Shown here: one piece after another, positions 31,381 through 35,665 of the stretch
Position numbering within the stretch: the stretch's first letter is position 1
Layout: the number at the start of each line of letters is the position of its first letter
Notes under the pieces: generated by a model
The model's database searches: none
What the model saw: only the letters and a program-made list of their open reading frames with translations
Told to the model about the DNA's origin: nothing
Source of the DNA: a virus
Reading direction: 5' to 3' (one strand)
Length of the DNA stretch: 35,665 nt
Virus record (IMG/VR): IMGVR_UViG_3300048015_000068
Span: 1-35,665 of that record
Position numbers and translations under genes: made by a program

Positions 31381-32094
31381 TCAGTTCAGCGGACTGACTG
31401 TCTTGGGCGGCCGCCCCCTCCCGCGCTTGACCGGCGCTTCCGCGGCCGCCGGCGGCGCCTCGCCGCCGAACAAATCATCGTCCTCGTCCGCCGGCGCCGC
31501 GGGATCGTCTGCGTTTTCGGACACGATGCGCCGCTCGATTTTATCTGTCGCCTCGTCCGAGTGCGTCACCAGCGCATCCTCGATATCGAGCTGGTCTTTC
31601 TTGACCGCCGCCGGCGCCCGCTGACCCATGAAGATTTCCGCGTTGGCGCTGATCAGCAGGATTTCGCCGCCCACCGCATCCATGATCGCGTGCCGCTGCT
31701 CGTTGCTGCGGTCCATCACGATCTTGAGCTTGATATCCTCCTCGATCTGCGCGCCTTTCAGCGTGGCCCTGATCGTGGGCAGGGCGGCGGTGGAAACCAT
31801 TTCGACAATGCGGCGCAGGATATCCTCGGAGAAGGCTTCGACCTGGGCAATCGTCTCGCGCTGCTGTGCCTCCGTCCGCTGGCTCCAGGGGCGCTGATCC
31901 TGCTCCCAATTGAGCCTATTCAGCATCCAGTCGCGCAGATCGCCTTTGAGCGTTTTGACCGTCAGGCGGATTGTTTCATCCTCACGATCAAGACGCGCCT
32001 GCTCGACGGCCAAGCGTGCATTCTCGGCATGGTCATCGTGACCGGTTGCTGACCCGTTGATTTCTGGATTCTTCGGCTTTCTTCCGCGCGGCAT
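31381..32094 (-). CDS. Double AT-hook DNA-binding protein (237 aa)
   Basis: ATG at 32094 has GGGGA 7-8 nt upstream. The N-terminus PRGRKPKNPE and the C-terminus KRGRGRPPKTVSPLN are AT-hook motifs (GRP/GRK core flanked by basic residues), one at each end. Between them lie a charged helical domain (NARLAVEQARLDREDETIRL, AFSEDILRRIVEMVSTAALP) and an acidic linker (NADDPAAPADEDDDLFG). No enzymatic motif is seen. Its position at the head of the helicase-nuclease genes suggests binding of AT-rich DNA at an origin or promoter. The family is unknown to me. Confidence 0.6.
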   Translation of the reverse strand: MPRGRKPKNPEINGSATGHDDHAENARLAVEQARLDREDETIRLTVKTLKGDLRDWMLNRLNWEQDQRPWSQRTEAQQRETIAQVEAFSEDILRRIVEMVSTAALPTIRATLKGAQIEEDIKLKIVMDRSNEQRHAIMDAVGGEILLISANAEIFMGQRAPAAVKKDQLDIEDALVTHSDEATDKIERRIVSENADDPAAPADEDDDLFGGEAPPAAAEAPVKRGRGRPPKTVSPLN

Positions 32095-32127
32095 GACATT
32101 TCCCCAAAAAGGCGTTTTTTGAAAAAC

Positions 32128-32664
32128 TCAAACCCAGTCCAGAACGGGCTTGTCGAGCCAGCCGTGCTGCCAAACGAACCAGGCAAACGCGACCGAACCG
32201 CCGGCGGCCCTGACATCGGACCCGCCAGGCGGCATGCTGACCCTGCCGCTGCTGACGTAGACGCGAGCAAGCGGGGTGGTCTCGAAAAACAAGCGGCGCG
32301 CCCTGCCTTCCAGAAGGGCAAGGCGCGCCAGAACGATGACGCGATCGGACGCCAAAAGCAGGGCGTGCTCGATATATTTTTCGATGTTCGCATAAGGCGG
32401 ATTGCTGATGATGATTTCAGCGCTCGCCTCTTCGCCGCAGTCGAAAAAATCGCGCACCTGGCCAAAGCCGCGATCGGCGATATCGGAGGCCGCGCATTCT
32501 ATCCCGCGGGCCGCCAGCCGCTTTGGAATATTGCCCGCGCCGCAGCTGGGGTCCCAGCATGACGTGCCCTTGCCGATCGGCTCTTTGTCAAGCAGCGCAT
32601 CGACGATCCAGGCTGCTTCTACATACCAGTCGGAATCGAGCCGCTCATATCCGGACGCGCGCAT
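32128..32664 (-). CDS. Compact adenine-N6 DNA methyltransferase-like protein (178 aa)
   Basis: WDPSCGAGNIPKRLAARG (residues ~37-54) is the SAM-binding motif I. IECAASDIADRG supplies the acidic residue of motif II, and IIISNPPYANIEKYIEHALL (motif IV NPPY, 88-91) is the catalytic motif of amino-methyltransferases. VIVLARLALLEGRARRLFFE follows as motif V and VI. There is no separate target-recognition domain, so it is the minimal core, as in several phage orphan methyltransferases. It may protect phage DNA from host restriction or mark DNA for packaging. ATG at 32664 follows the upstream stop by 2 nt. Confidence 0.8.
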   Translation of the reverse strand: MRASGYERLDSDWYVEAAWIVDALLDKEPIGKGTSCWDPSCGAGNIPKRLAARGIECAASDIADRGFGQVRDFFDCGEEASAEIIISNPPYANIEKYIEHALLLASDRVIVLARLALLEGRARRLFFETTPLARVYVSSGRVSMPPGGSDVRAAGGSVAFAWFVWQHGWLDKPVLDWV

Positions 32665-32666
32665 GA

Positions 32667-32888
32667 TCAGGCAACCCGCGTGATGATAACGCCGGTTTTC
32701 GTTCTCTTAGAAGAAAACCTGCGCCCGGTAATTCTGCCGATGCGTGACGCGCAGGCCTTGGCCGAGAACGGATTGCCGTCCAGGTAGTCTACCTCGTAGG
32801 TTTCACCCACATTCATAGTACGAAACGGATAAAGCGGCGTCATGCCCACCGGCTTCTTCGGAGCTTCGCTTGCGGTTTGGGTTTCCAT
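32667..32888 (-). CDS. Small conserved phage protein (73 aa)
   Basis: ATG at 32888 overlaps the upstream stop (TGATG) with GGAGG 8 nt before it; the longer frame from 33020 is shadow. PLYPFRTMNVGETYEVDYLD, then a basic helix ACASRIGRITGRRFSSKRTK and a final strand TGVIITRVA follow the pattern of a small phage family: 'YPW..M.VGDSF.V....S...A.SR..KRTG.KF..R....G.RVWR'. The basic helix suggests nucleic-acid binding. The function is not known. Confidence 0.6.
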   Translation of the reverse strand: METQTASEAPKKPVGMTPLYPFRTMNVGETYEVDYLDGNPFSAKACASRIGRITGRRFSSKRTKTGVIITRVA

Positions 32889-33763
32889 CACGCGGCCTCC
32901 TTTTTTGGGCGCGAACGCATGCCGTGGCCGGTAAAAACGATACGCTCGCGTTCCTTGCCGGCCTGCCAGCAAATGCCACACAACCCGCATGTGGCCAGCC
33001 GTTCGCGCGATTGAGGGCATGTGAGCCCTTCATCCACCCGCGCCCCTTCGGGCTGGCGCCAGATCGTAGTGACCTGCAGCGGCGCGATCGGCGCATCCTG
33101 TGGCACCGAAAACCGCATGCGCCAGCGGTGTGGAAACGCCACATTCATCGCCGCCAGCAGATTGCCAATTTCAGTGCCGCGCTGCCTGGCCGTGTAACCC
33201 CAGACATGCAGTTGCGGGATGTTCTGCATCCACCGGATCCAGGCGCTCACATATTCGACGCTATAGAAATCGCCGAGCACATGCAGCCTGACGACGAAAC
33301 CGTCCTTGTCCTGCCGGCCGTAGTACCGCAGCTCCTCATCGAGCTGTGCGATCAGCTCGGGACCGTGCCGGTGGCGGCGCGCCATATGCATCGCGTTTCC
33401 GAAACAGCTTTGCCAGTGATGGCATGTGCGCGGGCACGTCGCGCGCTCTTCCAGCGTCAACGTCAGGATCGGCATGCCCGACCAGGCGCCGGTCTCGACA
33501 AACGCGCCGAGCTTGGCGTTGTTGTGCCCCGACACCAGCACGCGATCGACCTCCGCCGGCGATTTGACGCGGGTCGGGAAAATCGTGCGGCCCTCGACCG
33601 CGGCCGGGTGATCGGCCGACAGCGATGCGCTGGCCAGATCGGCGTGATGGCTGGTGCCGACAAAACGGGTGCGCATGGAGCCTTGTGGCCGCCGGTTGCT
33701 ACCAACGCCCGGATCGACGGCATCCGGCCCCGTCCGAGGCACTCCCATTGCCCCGCGGGCCAT
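32888..33763 (-). CDS. gp88-like Cys-rich phage protein (291 aa)
   Basis: ATG at 33763 overlaps the upstream stop (TGATG); the frame opens earlier at 33811 but that start overlaps the upstream gene. The sequence HNNAKLGAFVETGAWSGMPI, LTLEERATCPRTCHHWQSCF and GNAMHMARRHRHG matches the mycobacteriophage-type gene product 88 family: 'N.KLG....W..PA...CP....C...C'. VRLHVLGDFYSVEYVSAWIR and LHVWGYTARQRGTEIGNLLA follow, then a second Cys cluster CPQSRERLATCGLCGICWQA. The two Cys clusters suggest metal or Fe-S binding. The family's activity is not established; a radical-SAM relation is only speculation. Confidence 0.65.
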   Translation of the reverse strand: MARGAMGVPRTGPDAVDPGVGSNRRPQGSMRTRFVGTSHHADLASASLSADHPAAVEGRTIFPTRVKSPAEVDRVLVSGHNNAKLGAFVETGAWSGMPILTLTLEERATCPRTCHHWQSCFGNAMHMARRHRHGPELIAQLDEELRYYGRQDKDGFVVRLHVLGDFYSVEYVSAWIRWMQNIPQLHVWGYTARQRGTEIGNLLAAMNVAFPHRWRMRFSVPQDAPIAPLQVTTIWRQPEGARVDEGLTCPQSRERLATCGLCGICWQAGKERERIVFTGHGMRSRPKKEAA

Positions 33764-34170
33764 CAGCGTCCGCCCTCGGACTGATCGAGGCGCAGCGTCA
33801 GTTGCGCGCAATCGCCGCGCGACACACCCGCCTGATCCGCAACCACCCCAGCACGAACAGTTTTTTGATGATCCGGAGATTGTCCTTCCACATAAGGCCC
33901 GCTCTCCATGGCGCGCAATTTTGCGCGCTCGATTGCAATCAGGCCGTCCAGATAGGCCACATACTGTTTCTGCCAGGCCCGAAAGTTTGACTGGATCGCA
34001 GCCGCCCGGTCCGGCCGGATAGGTGCCGCCTCCCCGCGAAGGACGGCGCGCACCCAGCGCGCCGAGACACCGAGCGCCCGGCCGGTATCGGCGAACGCCA
34101 CATCGGTTTTGAGGCCGGCGCGCCGATGGGCGGTGTGCGTGTGACGCACCATGTCGGCCGCCGTCAGCAT
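33763..34170 (-). CDS. Helix-turn-helix early regulator-like protein (135 aa)
   Basis: ATG at 34170 overlaps the upstream gene by 7 nt; GTG at 34212 is an alternative giving 149 aa. FADTGRALGVSARWVRAVLR at ~30-50 fits a helix-turn-helix, with TGRALGVSARWV as turn and recognition helix. A helix AIQSNFRAWQKQYVAYLDGL follows, then a charged coil. It could be a transcription regulator or a replication-initiation accessory. The stop overlaps the gp88-like start. Confidence 0.5.
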   Translation of the reverse strand: MLTAADMVRHTHTAHRRAGLKTDVAFADTGRALGVSARWVRAVLRGEAAPIRPDRAAAIQSNFRAWQKQYVAYLDGLIAIERAKLRAMESGPYVEGQSPDHQKTVRAGVVADQAGVSRGDCAQLTLRLDQSEGGR

Positions 34171-34349
34171 TGTGCCGGACTCGATCCGGTTATTTTCGTC
34201 CAGGACAGACACCCGCCGCTCTCCGTATCGTCTGAGAGCTGAGCAGGAGGATGTAAGTCGATGACCAATGAAGCAGGCGCGGGCTGCTTTTCCACGGAAG
34301 CCGCGCCTGCATATTTCTTCAGGGTTTCAATCCAAAGGTGCCGCGTCAT
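34164..34349 (-). CDS. Small unknown protein (61 aa)
   Basis: ATG at 34349 overlaps the stop of the 39-aa membrane gene (ATGA). The product begins TRHLWIETLKKYAGAASVEK and is otherwise hydrophilic (PPAQLSDDTESGGCL). No family is recognised. Confidence 0.45.
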   Translation of the reverse strand: MTRHLWIETLKKYAGAASVEKQPAPASLVIDLHPPAQLSDDTESGGCLSWTKITGSSPAQC

Positions 34350-34465
34350 CGGTGCCACAGCACATAAGCGCCCAGGGCAATACAGCCCGCCGCCCAAAAC
34401 GGTGCGCTGAGTGCCAGGGCCAACACCAGCGCGCGTGCGCCTCCCATGGGATGCTGCTCGGTCAT
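34346..34465 (-). CDS. Mini membrane protein (39 aa)
   Basis: This frame is short but coupled at both ends by ATGA overlaps. The start MTEQHPMGGARALV is followed by a membrane helix (LALALSAPFWAAGCIALGAY) and a short VLWHR end. Its hydrophobic core and placement in a chain of overlapping genes make it credible. It could be a small membrane regulator or holin-like; nothing more can be said. Confidence 0.5.
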   Translation of the reverse strand: MTEQHPMGGARALVLALALSAPFWAAGCIALGAYVLWHR

Positions 34466-34569
34466 CCGCGGCCACCTGCCCAGATGCCGATCCAGATGGC
34501 AGCCACGGTGAAAGCGCCCACGATGCCGAGCGGGATCAGACCGACCGCATAAATGCCCGCAATCGTCAT
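34462..34569 (-). CDS. Mini membrane protein (35 aa)
   Basis: MTIAGIYAVGLIPLGIVGAF, then TVAAIWIGIWAGGRG: almost the whole chain is one membrane helix. ATGA overlaps couple it to neighbours on both sides. No ribosome-binding site is obvious, as expected for a gene translated by coupling. Confidence 0.45.
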   Translation of the reverse strand: MTIAGIYAVGLIPLGIVGAFTVAAIWIGIWAGGRG

Positions 34570-34685
34570 GCCGGCAGGCCGCCCAGCGCCGCGGCCGACC
34601 AGAAAACCGACCGGACCAGGTCTTTGCGGACCTGGCCCGGTTCCACCATCATCGGGGAGCGACCCAACCGATGAAGGCAAACCAT
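34566..34685 (-). CDS. Possible small ORF (39 aa, low confidence)
   Basis: It ends by ATGA on the next mini membrane gene and reads RLGRSPMMVEPGQVRKDLVR and SVFWSAAALGGLPA. The ATG at 34685 shares bases with the plus-strand ATG at 34684, and no ribosome-binding site is seen. A shorter start at the MMVEP methionines (~34652) is possible. Confidence 0.25.
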   Translation of the reverse strand: MVCLHRLGRSPMMVEPGQVRKDLVRSVFWSAAALGGLPA

Positions 34686-34959
34686 GGATCCCGAAATCAA
34701 AGCGCTGCTGGACGAGATCGGCCGCCAGCAATTCCTTATTGGGGCGATGGCAGCGGAGGCCAACCAAACAGCAGCCCAAGCGCTCGCCCAGGCAAATTCG
34801 TGCGCCGTTGTTCTGGCGGCCCTTTGCGCAGTCCAGGGCGTCGATCCAGAGCCAATCAGCGCATGGCTCGATGCGCCGGGTGAGAGCAAATCCTCACATG
34901 CCGCCGTCATTGCGCGCGCTCTGCTGGCGGCGGCGATGCGGACATCTGGATCAGCATAG
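34684..34959 (+). CDS. Plus-strand small protein (91 aa)
   Basis: AAGG lies ~6 nt before ATG at 34684, and the product has the regular helical pattern of a real protein: EIKALLDEIGRQQFLIGAMA, AEANQTAAQALAQANSCAVV and LAALCAVQGVDPEPISAWLD. It ends SSHAAVIARALLAAAMRTSG. It is one of only two convincing plus-strand genes in the window. The last ~53 nt overlap tail-to-tail with the minus-strand 53-aa gene. No family is recognised. Confidence 0.5.
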   Translation: MDPEIKALLDEIGRQQFLIGAMAAEANQTAAQALAQANSCAVVLAALCAVQGVDPEPISAWLDAPGESKSSHAAVIARALLAAAMRTSGSA

Positions 34960-35068
34960 CGGACAGGTCTTCCCGCGCCTTCTGGTAGTCTGCGGTGGCG
35001 ATGCGACGGGCTTCACTGGCCTCGTCAAAGCGGCGCGCGATGGGTTCGAAGCCGTCATTCGCGCTCAT
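34907..35068 (-). CDS. Small coiled-coil protein (53 aa)
   Basis: ATG at 35068 has GAGGG 6 nt upstream; a longer frame to 35188 is unlikely. SANDGFEPIARRFDEASEAR, then RIATADYQKAREDLSAMLIQ, form a charged helix. It overlaps the plus-strand 91-aa gene at the 3' end. No family is recognised. Confidence 0.5.
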   Translation of the reverse strand: MSANDGFEPIARRFDEASEARRIATADYQKAREDLSAMLIQMSASPPPAERAQ

Positions 35069-35277
35069 GCCAGGCCCTCGAAAGCACGGGCCGGCGCGTT
35101 GCCGCTGCCGGCCCTGCCTCCTACGCTCGGACAGCGACGAACCGAGACGGAGACCGAAATGGATGACGACAAGAAGGCTGCTGGCCAAAGCCTTGCAGCG
35201 TTATTGCTTTTTGCGGGCCTTGTGGCCCACCTCAAAAAGCGCGGAATTATGGCTGCGGGAGAAATCCAGGAAATCAT
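35065..35277 (-). CDS. Doubtful small ORF between coupled genes (70 aa)
   Basis: Both ends show ATGA overlaps with flanking minus-strand genes, which would make an unbroken operon. However, the product (ISWISPAAIIPRFLRWATRP, SSSISVSVSVRRCPSVGG) looks like the complement of the plus-strand 76-aa gene, which has a good ribosome-binding site. Only one of the two is likely to be real; I favour the plus-strand gene. Confidence 0.2.
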   Translation of the reverse strand: MISWISPAAIIPRFLRWATRPAKSNNAARLWPAAFLSSSISVSVSVRRCPSVGGRAGSGNAPARAFEGLA

Positions 35278-35389
35278 TGATTTCTCCCAGATGGCGCTTG
35301 AAGTTCAGTGGTTTGACTCTCCTCATGTGCCCGCCTCGCACGCCGCTCTTGAAGAAGTGCGGACCTTTCTTCGTCAGGCTTTGCCATGA
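35159..35389 (+). CDS. Plus-strand small protein (76 aa)
   Basis: ATG at 35159 has GGAG 7 nt upstream. The product reads MDDDKKAAGQSLAALLLFAG, then LVAHLKKRGIMAAGEIQEII, then DFSQMALEVQWFD and a helical end LEEVRTFLRQALP, which is a convincing small alpha-helical protein. The 3' end overlaps the minus-strand 95-aa gene by 116 nt. It may be a regulator expressed against the main operon. Confidence 0.5.
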   Translation: MDDDKKAAGQSLAALLLFAGLVAHLKKRGIMAAGEIQEIIDFSQMALEVQWFDSPHVPASHAALEEVRTFLRQALP

Positions 35390-35561
35390 AGTCCCACATG
35401 CTGTTCATGACCTGGCGCTGCCAAACCAGCGCGCTGTTGGCCTGCCGGGCGCGCCTGGGCGACATCCCGTCATACCCAAGTTCGAACAGCGCCCTGATCA
35501 GCGTACGCAGGCGCCAGCGGCCAGGTTTATAGATGACCGATGGGGGCGTTGCGGCGGTCAT
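35274..35561 (-). CDS. Small helical early protein (95 aa)
   Basis: ATG at 35561 has GGGGAG 5 nt upstream and overlaps the upstream stop (ATGA). SVIYKPGRWRLRTLIRALFE, then LGYDGMSPRRARQANSALVW, then QVMNSMWDFMAKPDEERSAL is basic and helical and could bind nucleic acid. The C-terminal third overlaps a plus-strand gene. No family is recognised. Confidence 0.5.
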   Translation of the reverse strand: MTAATPPSVIYKPGRWRLRTLIRALFELGYDGMSPRRARQANSALVWQRQVMNSMWDFMAKPDEERSALLQERRARRAHEESQTTELQAPSGRNQ

Positions 35562-35665
35562 ACCCGCTCCCCGCCCAGGTATTTTCCGAGCCTATGCAGA
35601 TCGACAGCCAGCCGGGAATCTCGACGGCACTGAGCCACGCCAATGACGGTGGAGCTGCCCTGAAT
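35558..35665 (-). CDS. 3' end of an early gene cut by the window edge (at least 35 aa)
   Basis: The minus-strand frame is open from the window edge to a TGA overlapping the next ATG (ATGA). The visible C-terminus reads STVIGVAQCRRDSRLAVDLH, then RLGKYLGGERV. It looks like a genuine coding end but is too short to name. Confidence 0.45.
   Translation of the reverse strand: MQGSSTVIGVAQCRRDSRLAVDLHRLGKYLGGERV

Noticed and set aside
1-35665. tRNA genes, CRISPR array, insertion sequences, integrase/attachment site
   Set aside because: None was recognised by eye; short or diverged tRNAs cannot be excluded without a covariance-model search.

Overview
The window is most of the genome of a tailed phage or prophage. 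The head and neck genes (P22-like portal, gp4-like and gp10-like stabilisation proteins, several ejection-protein candidates) point to a short-tailed, podovirus-type virion. Coding GC is high (roughly 60% or more by eye). No host genes, tRNAs, integrase, rRNA or CRISPR array were seen, so I can only suggest a high-GC, probably proteobacterial, host. Almost every gene is on the minus strand, and most junctions are ATGA, TGATG or TAATG overlaps, so the window reads right to left as a few long operons. Both edges cut genes: the left edge truncates a giant virion-region protein, and the right edge keeps only the last 35 codons of another gene.

Right to left (transcription order). 34.2-35.7 kb holds very small genes, several with single membrane helices. 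Here minus-strand frames coexist with two convincing plus-strand frames. 27.7-34.2 kb is the early/replication block: a helix-turn-helix protein, a gp88-like Cys-rich protein, a small conserved protein, a compact adenine methyltransferase, a double AT-hook protein, an SF2 helicase with a zinc ribbon, a VRR-NUC nuclease, an unknown protein and a RepA/RecA-like ATPase. A 308-bp non-coding segment (27,368-27,675) with 26-bp direct repeats, a 68-nt near-palindrome and a G-quadruplex motif separates early from late genes.

19.7-27.4 kb is the packaging block: small terminase, then about 2.5 kb of small genes (membrane proteins, zinc ribbon, unknowns), large terminase, a Cys-motif protein, an HslV/proteasome-like Ntn hydrolase, and the portal. 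15.3-19.8 kb is the head block: two unknowns, a GroES-like co-chaperonin, scaffold, conserved head-region protein, decoration-like protein and major capsid protein. 7.4-15.3 kb is the neck/tail block: a small neck protein, gp4-like protein, a gp10-like hub that appears split over two genes, fibre-like proteins in an AT-richer island, and a small beta-sandwich protein. 1-7.4 kb has a sulfotransferase-like gene followed by three coupled genes in the place of P22 gp7-gp20-gp16. The last and largest carries a ddrB-type ParB-superfamily domain.

Most unusual points: the polyvalent ParB-like domain on a protein in the ejection-protein position, two proteostasis genes (HslV-like and GroES-like) in the head operon, a PAPS sulfotransferase in the virion block, a gp10 hub split in two, a shared beta-module in three neighbouring neck proteins, a likely origin/control region at 27.4-27.7 kb, and dense two-strand coding at the right end. 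No endolysin, DNA polymerase or integrase was recognised; they may lie outside the window.
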